Source: Tenrec ecaudatus
Taxonomy: Eukaryota > Chordata > Mammalia > Afrosoricida > Tenrecidae
Direction: 5' to 3'
DNA: 64,000 bases
NCBI RefSeq assembly: GCF_050624435.1
Contig: NC_134542.1
Span: 10,499,497 to 10,563,496 of the forward strand
Part shown: positions 34,331 through 44,836 of the stretch, one piece after another
Position numbering within the stretch: the stretch's first letter is position 1
Layout: every line of letters begins with the position of its first letter
Notes under the pieces: generated by a model
What the model was told of the DNA's origin: nothing
What the model saw: the letters and a program-made list of their open reading frames with translations, nothing else
The model's database searches: none
Program-made: the position numbers and the translations under genes

Positions 34331-34842
34331 TGTGTTCATCTGGGTAGACTAGAGAAACAAATTCATAGACACTCATGTGTGTGTAAGAAAGTGCTTAATA
34401 GACAAAAGTAATAGTATATTAAGAAAACCCCCCAGCCCAGTCCAGATCAAGTCCCTAAATCTGATATTAACCCATATGTCCTACACCAGTCTGTAAATTC
34501 CTCTTCAGACTCCCACAGCCCATGCAAGGACACAGAGAAGATCACAGGCCAGAGAGTCGAAAGTCTTATAGTGATGGATGCATCTTCATGCTGGCATGGA
34601 TCTCCACATGGCTCCTTTAGCTCCAGAGCTCGGGTTTCATCAGCATAGCTCAATGTGTCTTGTCAGCAGGAGAATGAAGCACAGAGAGCCTCTGTGTATC
34701 TCACCTCCAGAGAAGAGGAGAGGAGTTCCCAGAATCCTTTGGAGAAGGCCATGTCCATACAGAGGCCTCATTGGCTATGACCTGATTGACAGGCTAAACC
34801 CCACTCCTTCGCAAGTTGACAGGAGATTATGTAACTGCCACA
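34331..34842 (-). mobile_element. Solo LTR fossil, ERVL/MLT2-like
   Basis: 512 bp, reverse orientation, TG to CA ends and perfect 5-bp duplication GAAGG (34326-34330, 34843-34847). It groups with the copy at 37544 rather than with those at 12280, 25386 and 30069. Confidence 0.75.
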
Positions 34843-34879
34843 GAAGGATTTGATAAACTCCTGATTGTTTCACTAGAAT

Positions 34880-35047
34880 GGGAGTCTTGGAGGGAGGGTA
34901 AAAAGAGGAGCTGATACCAAGGGCTCAAATAGAATGTAAATGTTTAGAAAATAATGATGGCAACATATGGACAAATATGCTTCATACAATTGATTCATGA
35001 ATTGTCATAGAGCTGTAAGAGCCACCAATAAGATGATCTTTTTAAAA
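34880..35047 (+). mobile_element. LINE-like 3' end copy
   Basis: From GAGGGAGGGTAAAAAGAGGA to CCAATAAGATGATC; short, diverged copy directly beside a solo LTR. Confidence 0.7.
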
Positions 35048-35504
35048 AAGAAGAGAAAACTTTGTATTGTCTCATGATCTGGTAGGAATGTTCTAGGATG
35101 TGTTTTGCAATTCCACTGAATGAATATTTACCTCTTCTTCCCCATCAATAGCTTCCACAGCTGGGCAGACTGGCAGAGACTTCACATCTGATGGAGAAGT
35201 GTGAGGCTTTGCCAGGGAGGCAACAATACTGAAACTCTAGCAGATGTGGAGCCACAACCAACACATGAATTTTGTTGAGTCAAAATGGTAATCCCATCCC
35301 TGAAAGGGATGACACGGGTCCTTACAATATTCAGTGCATTTGAGTCCCTGTTTTCTAGGAGAAGAAATGGATGGTGTTTGTCTATTACAGTCATGTCCCA
35401 AACCAAAATAGAGGCATGAGAGCATTTCCTTTGAAGGTGCGCATTCTTTCTCAGCTCTTCAGTCCATTTGAATCTAAGTCACTGAAGCTCATCCATTAAT
35501 AATG

Positions 35505-35595
35505 CTGTTGTGTGCTGTTGAGTTGATTCTGACATGCATGACTGCCCCCATGGGGTTTCCTAAACAGTCATCTTTATGGGATTTATGGGAGCGTA

Positions 35596-35663
<68 letters not shown>

Positions 35664-35730
35664 GTCTTGGCCGTTGGGTTAGAACCATCAATGACCTTCT
35701 GCTGGCAGCTGAGCTTTTATGATTGAGCCC
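35505..35730 (-). mobile_element. AfroSINE with internal (TC)n expansion
   Basis: 3' part GCTGTTGAGTTGATTCTGAC at left and head GTTGGGTTAGAACCATCAAT at right, separated by a pure TC run (35599-35659) at the place of the normal short TCTTTCTCCC segment. Confidence 0.8.
35599..35659 (+). repeat. (TC)n microsatellite
   Basis: About 30 uninterrupted TC units inside the AfroSINE at 35505-35730. Confidence 0.97.
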
Positions 35731-35764
35731 CTATGTCTCCTCTTAGATAATATTAATACCACTA

Positions 35765-35960
35765 ACTGATTACTGTATATTGTTAGGTTTTATGACCTTA
35801 TTTAATCCTCACAGAACCCCCTATACTATGATCATTCCATTTTGTAGATGGAAAAACTGAGTCATGGTGTGGCTCAGTCATTGTCAAGGACCCTCAGCAA
35901 GAGGTGGTGGAGCAGGATATTGAAAGAGGCCGTCTGACTCCTGGGTCCTTTTTTTGATCC
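35765..35960 (-). mobile_element. MIR fossil
   Basis: CCTTATTTAATCCTCACAGA and ATTTTGTAGATGGAAAAACT are textbook reverse MIR; ends CCGTCTGACTCCTGGGTCC. Confidence 0.85.
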
Positions 35961-36164
35961 TCTAAACACTGTCACCCATGAGAAAGTGCCTGCCCTGGCA
36001 GCCCAGCTAAATCCCCCAGAAGGACCATTTGGGCAATTACAGGACAAGAAAGCACTCACTGGCCCTCCTTTGTTCCAGGAGATGGGTGATCATAGCAATG
36101 CTTTCCCTGCAACACTGGACAGTCCTCCCCCTTTTGAAATGTCCCTAAGCTGCCCTTGTCACCA

Positions 36165-36328
36165 AACCAGACTCTGACCCATAGCAGGCCTACAGAGGAG
36201 AGTGGGGCTGCTCCATAAGCTTTCTGAGACAGCCTCGCCCTTCTCCTATGGAGCTCTGGCTGAGTTTGTACCAATGACCTTGGGTTTAACAGCCTCGTGC
36301 TCGATCCACAGCACCTGAGGGCTCCTTT
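36165..36328 (-). mobile_element. AfroSINE, diverged
   Basis: CAGACTCTGACCCATAGCAG and AAGCTTTCTGAGACAGCC; head GAGGGCTCC. Confidence 0.65.
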
Positions 36329-36639
36329 AAAGCCCTCAAGGACTGTCACATGTGCCTGAAGACCTATTCGAGTCTAATAGTCTAATAATTGGCCAGTCTC
36401 CCCACTCCCAAAGCTCTCACCTTTGCAGAACACTTGCCAATCAGAGGCTGCCTCCGAATTTATTTTCCCCTCTGTACACCCAACTCTCCTTCCTCACACC
36501 TTGAACTGAGGCTAGAAGGAAGTGACAGCAGATGGCTTTTCTTGGTTATGAAGGAGCAATCTTTCTTTATTTGGTCCTGGATTCATTTTTTACCTTAAGC
36601 ATGAAAATATTTATGTATACCACGCCCGCGTCAGTCAAC

Positions 36640-36742
36640 CCTGAGGACTGAGTAGAGCTGCCCCCCAGGCTCCCTAAGCTGGAATCTTTGAAGCAGCTGA
36701 TTGCCACCAATCTTTCAGTTAGCACTTAACCACATCTTTGAC
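36640..36742 (-). mobile_element. AfroSINE fragment, diverged
   Basis: TGAGTAGAGCTGCCCCCCAG and TTCAGTTAGCACTTAACCAC. Confidence 0.5.
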
Positions 36743-36819
36743 TGCTAAGCATAAGTCGCATTGACTTTCTGCCGTGCTGTGGCTCTGCTAAGATAATAAC
36801 ACTGAAAATACTCACAATT

Positions 36820-37390
36820 CATTGAAGTTAAGACACGGGGGGGGGGGGGAGAGTCTGGAGGAGAACTCTGAAAGACAGCGTTGGACGTTACTTTCTTGGG
36901 AGCATTTCCGGTGCCATAAAAAAGGAACTGCTCATTCCACAGCTTCCAACGGAAGGTGCCGATGGAGGAAAACGGAACTTTCCCTTATCCATCTTGCTGG
37001 TCTTTGTCCTCACCAAGAGGTGGGGAATGTTGCCACGGAGTGTCACGACTGCTGGGATCTGAGACGTGGCCCAGATATGCCGACGGCCGTGGGCGGTAAC
37101 CATGCCATCGTCGCCTTTGCACCGTGATGAGCACAGCACTCTCGCTGGTCCAGGGCACGGGGCCACAGAAAGTGTACGCTTTGTGCTCTGGAAGCTCCAG
37201 TTCCAAGAAAAGCAAGAACTTACCTGTCCAAAGGCAAACAGTGCCACCTGCTGAAGTGCGAGGGCACCTAGGACAGCGTGCAGGTGTCTGCCCTTGGAAA
37301 ACACAGCCACACCTTGTCCAGCTTTTAAGAGGGCAAGGAGGGGAAAGTTTGGCTTTCCACTAACATTGCCTTTTAAAAAATGCAATCCTT
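36820..37390. other. CpG-rich segment of unknown nature
   Basis: Unlike the surrounding AT-rich repeats, this stretch keeps CpGs (densest at 37040-37110) and has long open frames on both strands: 165 codons on the minus strand at 36888-37385 and 101 codons on the plus strand at 36822-37127. On the minus strand a donor-like CAG/GTAAGT lies at about 37222. I recognise no protein family. It could be an old retrocopy, a regulatory CpG island or chance. Confidence 0.35.
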
Positions 37391-37543
37391 GATTGCTTCA
37401 GCAGTGTGTGGCATGGTGCTTGATAGTGCAGTCCCCACCCCCACCTCCTTCAATGTACGATCACATACCCCATGCCTTTCCTGTTTCTATTCCTCCTTTC
37501 CTAACCCTTCTGAACACTGCCCTTGGGTAAATGCTTCCCTTAG

Positions 37544-38068
37544 TGTGGTGGCCACCTAATCTGGTGTCAATTTAAGGATTAAGAGTGTAGGGGTGGAGTC
37601 TAGGCTATCAATCTGGAGATAGCCAATGAGACTTCTGTGTGGGCATGGCCTGCTCCTGAGAATGCTGGGAAATCTGGTACTTCCTCCTTGGAGGCAGAAG
37701 ACACCTCTCTCTCTTGCTACTCCTGGGAGACAATTACAGAAGACAAGCCCCAGGGACGCAACCAGACCTCAGAAATCAGAGAAGCCACGTGTAGACCCCT
37801 GCCAGCACTGAGATGCGTATAGCGTCACTGGACCCAAAGACTTTCTACCCAGTGGCTTGTGATTGTCCTGACTTTGGCTTCATTGCATGTTTTTCGTGAG
37901 TCCCAAGAAGACTTTATAGATTGATATCAGACATATGGGGTTAATATCAGAGCTATGGCCTTGGACTGGACTGGGTTGGTTGTTCAATTCCTCTTGTATA
38001 TAAACCTCTCCCTTATATACATAGGTATGTTTATGAATTTGCTTCTCTAGTCTACCCAGAGTGACACA
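37544..38068 (+). mobile_element. Solo LTR fossil, ERVL/MLT2-like
   Basis: 525 bp, starts TGTGGTGGCC, ends GTGACACA, with perfect duplication CTTAG at 37539-37543 and 38069-38073. These ends and the 5-bp duplication are what identify the family as LTRs. Confidence 0.78.
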
Positions 38069-38164
38069 CTTAGGATGTCACTGGTTGATTCTCTCCAGGA
38101 GAATGTATACCCCTAGTGTTATTGTTCCTCCTAGAGGTCTATTGTGTGACTGACAACTGAGACC

Positions 38165-38500
38165 AGAGGTGAGCTCAATTCCAGACCTGAAAGGTGCCCA
38201 GGGCTATAGTTTCCAGGAGCATCCTCTTTTCTTGCTGACCCTCTACTTTGCCACGCCAGGTGTCCTTTTCCAGGGACTGGTCTCTCCTGACGCCATGTCC
38301 AAAGGATGTGAGACGAAGTCTCCTTCTCGTTATTCTAAGGAGCCTTCTAGTTGTGCTTCTTTTAAGACAGATTTGTTCACTCTTCTAGCTGCCCTTGATA
38401 GTCTCCATATTCCCCACCAGCACCTCAACTCTTCCCTGGTCTTTGTTACTTACTGTCCAGCTTCTCTGTGCGTAGGAGTTGACTGAAAATACCACCTTCC
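38165..38500 (-). mobile_element. RTE/BovB-like LINE fragment
   Basis: GTGTCCTTTTCCAGGGACTG, GTCCAAAGGATGTGAGAC and TTTTAAGACAGATTTGTTCA follow RTE order on the reverse strand. It lies just beyond the probable end of DAW1. Confidence 0.75.
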
Positions 38501-38731
38501 TGGAAAACCGTGAATAGAGATGGCCAATCCCCGAAGCATTTTCTCCCCAAACTGAATGTCTCAGAAAGAATAGCAATCTTCCAAATAGATTCCAGGAGAC
38601 CGGGCGTCGTGATGCCGTGCAGATCTCTTCAGAATCGCTCAAGCCAGCAGCAGACACCGTGGCATGTGCGGAAACACCGCGAGGTTTCCTCCCCTCCCCG
38701 TGCAATGACACAATTACAGAACGACATTGGT

Positions 38732-38737
38732 TTTAAT
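38732..38737 (-). promoter_or_regulatory. DAW1: Candidate DAW1 poly(A) signal
   Basis: ATTAAA on the minus strand, about 165 bases after the TGA, followed by a GT-rich stretch. It is the first poly(A)-type hexamer I see after the stop; a short 3' UTR before the RTE fragment at 38165-38500 would fit. Weak evidence. Confidence 0.35.
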
Positions 38738-38902
38738 CGCCCTACACGGGAAGCTAAGGGCAGGGTGAGCAGACAGCCACCTTCAAGAAACGGTGCAGCA
38801 GATGAAGTGTGAACGCAGGTGGCTTGCTCTCTCTGAAGTTCCCAGCCTCCATCAGTGCGACCAGACAGCAGGAGTGAGTGCCGGACTGGTTCCTCCCCTC
38901 CG

Positions 38903-38937
38903 TCAGCACCAGATCCTACAGGTGTTGTCCTTGCTGC
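38903..38937 (-). CDS. DAW1: DAW1 last exon, residues 405-415 and stop
   Basis: Two bases complete a Gly codon, then SKDNTCRIWC and TGA at 38903-38905. Acceptor GTTTCCTTAG on the minus strand. This closes the last blade of the propeller. Remembered human DAW1 ends CRIWR, so the final residue here is Cys in place of Arg, one base change. The exon is too short to stand out as an open frame and was found from the expected end of the protein and the matching splice phase. An AfroSINE lies in the adjoining intron at 39045-39258. Confidence 0.93.
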
Positions 38938-39044
38938 CTAAGGAAACCAAGATCACAACATGATCCCTCCTGGCAAGGTGCTCCCCTCACCTTCTCGTCC
39001 GCGAGTTGGCATTTTCCGAGTCCCTGCCGCCACTCCCCAATTCC

Positions 39045-39258
39045 CTGTTGGTGCAGCGGGTCAAGCACTGGCCTGCACACTCCTAGGTGAGGGTGTGCAC
39101 ACGGCCAGCCACCGCAGGGGAGAAAGATGAGACAGCCGGCTTCCATGAAGCTTTTCAGCCTTGGAAATCTTTCTGAGGAGAACCAACGGGGTGGTCCTGC
39201 TCTGCCATGCAGGGTCATTACGCTCAGAATCACCTGAAAGGCAGTGGGTGTGGCTGTT
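39045..39258 (+). mobile_element. AfroSINE in last DAW1 intron
   Basis: CCTGTTGGTGCAGCGGGTCA head, GCAGGGGAGAAAGATGAGAC middle, CACCTGAAAGGCAGTGGGTG tail. Confidence 0.8.
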
Positions 39259-39921
39259 TTGGTGAAAGACCAGCCCAGATCTAAGGACATCTTAACCAAG
39301 GCTGTATCCAGACTAACCAGGAAAGCCATTTGTGGCCTTACTCCTTCCAGTAGGGGGAGGCAGAGTCAGGTGTGCAGAGGAGGACACTCTGCCACATTCT
39401 GTCTCTCATGGGCTCAGCGGAGCAGGGATGGGGTCACTGCCAATTATTGGTGATCCAGATAAGCCCCCCCAGTAGACCAAGCAGCTTTGTTTTGGCTTCT
39501 GTTTCCCATGATCACGGATGGTGGTAAGTTGGGCAAGCCCCCGTTGTCTTCAGCACAGCGGGTCTCACAGCATCTAGGGGCTGAAGGGGACCTGAGAATG
39601 CCCCAGCCTCCTCTATCCCTTCCATGTATCCCTGCTGCCCCACCACCCCGTCTCTGCCCCCATTCCCCACTGCTGAAAGGAAATGCCCTAGCTCCCAACA
39701 GCTCCGGCTTTGAGGGGTTCACATGTCAGGAAGCAGCACCTTCCACCCATCACAATGATTTTCTTTAGAGCCAGTCAGTGTTCATGAGCCCCCTGCCCAC
39801 CCTCCCCAAGATCCCGTGGCAACCATGAGACATTCCATCAGGGGGCAACAGTCAGCTGCCATCTCTGGAAATGGCTCTCTTGGGCGGGAGAAGCCCTGGC
39901 TGCTGCTCACCTCAGCTCCTA

Positions 39922-40400
39922 TGGTGGTTAGAATACCTGTCAACATCCACCTGGATGAAGGTGGAGGGGTGAGGTCCAACCTGTCAACCAGGCTGATGAT
40001 ACCTCCTTGTGGGGGGTGGGGGAGCCTTTCTATAAGAGGGGCACTGGGAAGCTCTGGCTCTGGCTCTTTGCCCTCCCTCCTTGCTTGGATTCCAGGTCTT
40101 CCTCCAGGGACCGCCCACGTGGGCTGCTGATCCTAAGAGCTGGCTGTGCCCTGCCATGTCCCCACTGGCCTTGATGCTTAGACCCTTGCGACTCTGCACC
40201 TATCCACCTGTGATCTCCCTGCTTCTGCTTCACCTTTCTGCTTCCTCTGTCTGCAGCTATGGTACCTAAGTCCGACAGGGACCTCAGGCTAGCCAAGGTT
40301 GAGTTGAACTGGGCTGGGATGACTTCTCGATATAAAATTATAATATAAACATATGTAGAGAATCGCTGCTTTTGTTTTTCTAGTCAATTGCCCTAATACA
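39922..40400 (+). mobile_element. Probable diverged ERVL-type solo LTR
   Basis: About 480 bp in the last DAW1 intron with the same outline as the other LTRs: TGGTGG start, ACCTGTCAACCAGGCTGATG near the 5' side and CTAGTCAATTGCCCTAATAC at the end. Flanking duplication not clear. Confidence 0.5.
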
Positions 40401-40415
40401 CCTCTCACGTCAAAA

Positions 40416-40612
40416 ACAAAACCAACCAAAAGACACCCACTGCCTTCAAGCCTATTATGACCCACAGCCACCTTGCCTCAGTTTCCCTAGGCTTTGTAAA
40501 CCTTTACAGGAGCAGACAAGTTTTCTGGGAATTCTTTCACCAAGGGGCTGGTGAGCTTGAACCACCAACCTTGCAGTTTGTAGTTTGTCCAGTGCCTAAC
40601 CAGGGCTCTGTC
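40416..40612 (-). mobile_element. AfroSINE
   Basis: CACTGCCTTCAAGCCTATTA at the 3' end and GGCTGGTGAGCTTGAACCAC, CTAACCAGGGCTC at the head. Confidence 0.75.
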
Positions 40613-41024
40613 ACTTTCAGGGGTCCAAAATTGAAAAGCAAGCCCATTGAAATCTGATCCGTTCCCACCACTGTCACCCTATAGAGCAGAAAAGGACCAG
40701 CTCATGGTGTCCCCAAGGCTGCAGGCGGCAGCATTGTTTTCCCGTGGGTGACTGGTAGGTTAGACTCACTGGTCATTTTGTTGGTTTGTTTTCTCCGGCA
40801 GCCAGGGACCTCCCCGCTGCACCACCCTGGACATGGCAAGGCTCACTCCTGCGGTTCTCCATGCAACTACAATTAAGCAATGAAGCTAGAAGAGCCTCAG
40901 CCGAGAGGAGCCAGCAGCCCCGGAACAAGGGCAGTGGGTGGCGGGGACAAACTAGTTTTTTGGTTCAACTTGTTCAGATGACTTAAGAAGAAAACGGGGT
41001 CCAGGGGTTTGGCTTCCCCCACAC

Positions 41025-41187
41025 CTGTGATGATGATGTCGCCTCGGTAGTTGAAAGCGCAGGAGAAGATCTCGTCTGTGTGCCCCTCCAGAACCTGCAG
41101 GCACTGGCCGGTGTGCGCATCCCAGATGCGCGCTGTTTTGTCGGAGCTGCCAGTCAGCAGGCGGTTCCCTTGAGGATTGAAAGAAAT
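41025..41187 (-). CDS. DAW1: DAW1 exon, residues 351-404 plus split codon
   Basis: Encodes [40 protein letters not shown] and [14 protein letters not shown], followed by G of a split Gly codon. It is a full WD40 blade with DKTARIWD and a GHTDEI start. Acceptor CCTCGACAG, donor GTGTGG on the minus strand. The exon is richer in GC than the introns around it. Confidence 0.96.
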
Positions 41188-41289
41188 CTGTCGAGGAGAA
41201 AGAAAGAAGAAAACAGCGACAGCAGTGTCCTGACGCCCAGATTGGCGGGAGGAGCCCGAGCCCGCACACCTCTAGACAAGCAGACAGTC

Positions 41290-41368
41290 TAGTTTCTCCT
41301 GCACAACCGCAGGTGGCCTGAAACCACCGACTTTGGGGTGAGCCGCCTAGTGCTTAACTACCATCAAA
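41290..41368 (-). mobile_element. AfroSINE head fragment
   Basis: GGTGGCCTGAAACCACCGAC and GTGAGCCGCCTAGTGCTTAA. Confidence 0.6.
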
Positions 41369-41529
41369 CGATGCCCCGCGGGGATCCGTGGGACAATTCC
41401 CTGCAGAGTTTTAATCAGCATCCAGGGGGCTAACACCTTCCCAGTTTGGCTTTTCTTGTCACACAGAGAAGTTCCACGAAAAATAGTTCATTTATGATCG
41501 GATAAATATTGTAGGGATTAAAAAAAGAC

Positions 41530-41731
41530 ATCGAACTCGCTGCCGTCAAGTCGATTCTGCCTCACAGCGATCCAAGCGGCCAGGGTAGAACTGCCCCTGT
41601 GGCTGTCCCCTCTAACTCGTCATGGGCGTAGAAAGCCTCCTCTTTATCCCTCAGAGCAGCTGGTGACTTCAAACTTCTGACCGTGTAGTTAGCAGCCCAG
41701 TGCGGAGCCGGTCCACCACCAAGGCTCGTTG
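41530..41731 (-). mobile_element. AfroSINE
   Basis: CTGCCGTCAAGTCGATTCTG, GGTAGAACTGCCCCTGTGGC and GTAGTTAGCAGCCCAGTGCG; full length. Confidence 0.9.
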
Positions 41732-41969
41732 GCAGGGATTCACAGGAGAGAACGGAAAGTAGGCAAGAGAGTGGAATGTGCTACTCTTCGCAATTCTAAG
41801 AATAAAGACTGGACCTCTCTGTCACGTGCCCACCCACTGTCTTCTTTCCAGTGCCTCCTGACCCCTTTCACAGAGAGTGCAGGGAACTGGGCCCTGGGGT
41901 GGGTGAGAACAAAGCTGAGTTCTTTCGAACTGCTATGCCATGCCCGACCTGCATTAGGATATTACATCT

Positions 41970-42235
41970 GTGTCATATGAAGGGAAGAAATGGAATTATA
42001 AGATAATAGGGAAGGATTGGGCGAGGAGGAGTAACAGAAACAGCAAATGGGATAAGAGGTAAGAGGGGTTTCATTGTGGGAATTGCAATCAATGAGTTGT
42101 AACAAAATGTGTATGTGTGGACGAATGAGAAACTGATCTGCTCCGTAAACCATCACCCAATTCACAGTAAATACAAGAAAGGAAGAAAAGGGGATTGGAA
42201 ATTTCCCATGAAGACCCCTCATTGATAAGTGATGG
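41970..42235 (+). mobile_element. Possible L1-type 3' UTR fragment
   Basis: GAGAAACTGATCTGCTCCGT and CATCACCCAATTCACAGTAA follow a purine-rich stretch; similar in plan to 54320-54595. Family not certain. Confidence 0.45.
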
Positions 42236-42264
42236 TTAGGCCAACGAGAGCCGAGACTGCAGCC

Positions 42265-42990
42265 TCCGTTATGGATTACAACTCAATGTAATGAAAACTC
42301 AGCTCCTCACCACTGACCCGGTCACATGATACAAGCAGAAAAGATGAAAGCTGACAAAGATATCATCTTACATAAACCTACAATTGATGCTCATGGCAGC
42401 ATCAGTCAAAATATCAAAAAGCACATTACATTTGGCAAATCTGCTGCACAAGACCTCTCTAAAGTTTTGAAAAACAAGGATGTTACTTAAGAGACTCGGG
42501 TGTGCCTAACACAAGCCATGATACTTCCAATGGCCTCATATGCATGTGAAAGTTGGACATTGAATAAGGAAGACCAAAGAACTATTGATGTATTTGAATT
42601 CTGGTGCTGGCGAAGAATATTGAAACCATCATGAACTTCCAGGAAAACAAACACATCTGTCTTGGAGGAAGTACAGCCAGAATACTCCTTAGAGGGAAGA
42701 ATGGGGAGATTTCATCTCACATACCCTGCACATGTTCTCAGCAGAGGCCAGTCCCTGGAGGAGGACATCATGCTTAAAGTAGAGGGGTAGCGATCAAAGA
42801 GGAAGGCCCTCAATGAGATGGACTGACACAGTGGCTGTGATAAAGTGCTCAAGCCTGGGGACAATTGTGAGGATGGCTCAGGACCAGGCAGCGGTTTGTC
42901 CTATTGTGCATAGGGTCACCATGGTCCAGAACCAATGTCACCCAATAGCAATCCCAACATGAGTTGGAATCAAATCAGCAGCACCTAATA
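42265..42990 (+). mobile_element. Longest RTE/BovB-like LINE fragment
   Basis: About 725 bp of the end of the reading frame with a few stops. Translation of successive pieces gives ASYACESWTLNKEDQRTIDV, FEFWCWRRIL and RGQSLEEDIMLKVEG, the standard RTE/BovB C-terminal motifs (C-E-S-W-T-L, W-C-W-R-R). It identifies the family for all the shorter fragments. Confidence 0.9.
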
Positions 42991-43189
42991 ACATGAAGGT
43001 AGGGATTCTAAAGTGTGGGTCTAGCATTTGAAAAGGGGCAACCTTATACTTTACATGCTAAATATTTCCAGAAAATACCTCAGGTTCACCTAGTGTATAG
43101 AATACACCCTTTCCTCACTCACCAACATGATTAGGTTCAAACCACCAAGCCATTATTTGAAATAGGCTTCATGTGAAAAGGAAGGATGA

Positions 43190-43321
43190 TTATATCAGAT
43201 CACAAAATGGAGGACAATCGACTCATTACATGAACTGCCAAGCTGCATCATTACCAGAAACCAAACCACTGAGCATCATGGCCCAGCCAAGTTGAGACAT
43301 GACCTTCACCATCACTGACAG
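43190..43321 (-). mobile_element. ERVL-type LTR fragment
   Basis: In reverse orientation it shows CAACTTGGCTGGGCCATGAT after a TGATGG start, as in the 5' part of MLT2-like LTRs. Only the first ~130 bp are recognised. Confidence 0.5.
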
Positions 43322-43854
43322 TGTCGCTCTGGCCTCACATCTTGGCAATGGTTACTCTCAGACAGGACTGCCAGATGTGGACACAAAATAGTGCTAGCAG
43401 ATCGTTTCGCGTTGTCAGAAACGCAAGCTGCCAGATAATGAGATAGTCGCTAAGTGAGGCGTTGTCGTGCTTTGTACTTGCTGCCCAGCCCACGTTTACA
43501 TACTAGAAATACCTGCTTAGGAAAGGCCAGAAAGATACTTTATAAGCTCCTCAAATTGCTTTGAGAAGTACTTTCAGCTAATTAAATATTTCCCTGGCAG
43601 CTGAAGAGAATACTGTCTTATACCTTTTTAAAGGTTTTAGAAATCGTGTATCATACTGCATTTGAGATCACACTTAAAAATTTGAGTCTTCACATAACTG
43701 ATTTCTAGGGGGGGGGGGGGAGACTGAACAAGCCTTAGTACCTCGGTCCCAGCAAAGAGGCTGCATTAATTAAACAATCGGTCTATTATACTAAGCACCC
43801 TAGACTTTTTTCCCCCACAGTAAATGAACTGCTCCAAATAGGGACGTGACTTAC

Positions 43855-43931
43855 CTTTGAGATTTCTCCTTCATGACCTTCCAGTTTAGTGATGCATTTC
43901 CTCGTATCAGCACTGAAAACTCTTGCTGTTC
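43855..43931 (-). CDS. DAW1: DAW1 exon, residues 325-350
   Basis: Two bases finish the Gly codon, then [20 protein letters not shown] and GEISK. The exon ends phase 0 before donor GTAAGT. The acceptor is ATTCCCAAG, usable but with a weak pyrimidine tract. It is the shortest internal coding exon of the gene seen here (77 bases) and carries the end of one WD40 blade plus the GHEGEI start of the next. Confidence 0.95.
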
Positions 43932-44275
43932 CTTGGGAATAGGAATGCATTTTATTTATACAGAATCCAGAACTTTGAAGCACAGACTTGAGATTATATA
44001 AATATCCCAAGCACTGACGGGTGAGCTTTGTGCTTAAGTCTGTCTTCTTGTTCAAGGTGAGAGCCAGCAACCTGAATACGAGCTGGTCACATTACAGGAG
44101 AGGTGGACCCAGTGGCCCAGGATGCAGGAGAGCCTCTCTGGCCCTGATCTGACGAGAGGCGACAAGGAGTTCTGAATAGAAAGAAAGTAATCCAAATAAG
44201 TTCCCGAGGGAACAGAGCAGTGGGGCCAGCATCATGTGCCTGGTGTGAGTCTACTGACCCATGACTCAGGAGCAG

Positions 44276-44553
44276 TTGTTGGCTGCCCTTGAATCAGGGG
44301 ATTCACAGTAACCACATGCACAACAGGATCTCACCACTGGGGTCCACAGGATTTTCACTGGCTGGTTTTCAGACAGACACTCAAGTCCTTTCTTCCTCAG
44401 TCTGGAAGCTCTGCTGAAACGTATTCAGCACCCCAGCATCACAGAGGCAGATGAGTAGGGGATGCTCACGAGGTGCATGGGCTGGAAAGTGAACCCAGGT
44501 CTCTCACGTGGAAGGCAAGACTTCTACCACTGAGCTTCCACCGTCCTCTCAGA
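44276..44553 (-). mobile_element. SINE with tRNA-Gly-like head
   Basis: On the minus strand 44553-44479 reads as a decayed tRNA-Gly: AGCTCAGTGGTAGAAGTCTT keeps box A, an anticodon-loop-like CTTCCAC follows, and GACCTGGGTTCACTTTCC holds box B. The body down to 44276 ends with RTE-like 3' sequence. So it is a different SINE lineage from the common AfroSINE here. Confidence 0.7.
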
Positions 44554-44631
44554 AACTCTAAGTCTTTAAGAGCTCACAGAACGTTCTGTTCTCTGCAGTC
44601 GCCCCAGTGTATATGAGAAGCACAAGCGCAA

Positions 44632-44836
44632 ATTAAACTCACTGCCATCAAGTCAATGTCATCTCAGAGCAACCCTCTACAACTGAGTAGAATTGCCCCC
44701 TGTGAGTTTCCAAAACTATAACTCTGTATGGAAGGAGAACAGCCCCGCCTTTCTCCCTTGAAGCAGCTGGTGGTTTTGAACTGCTAACTTGCAGTTAGCA
44801 GCCCAATGTGTGACCACTGCATGAACAAGACTCCTC
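44632..44836 (-). mobile_element. AfroSINE
   Basis: CTCACTGCCATCAAGTCAAT, GCTGGTGGTTTTGAACTGCT and AGTTAGCAGCCCAATGTGTG. Confidence 0.9.

Noticed and set aside
44479-44553. Functional tRNA-Gly gene
   Set aside because: Stem pairing is broken and it is fused to a SINE body; a SINE head, not a tRNA gene.
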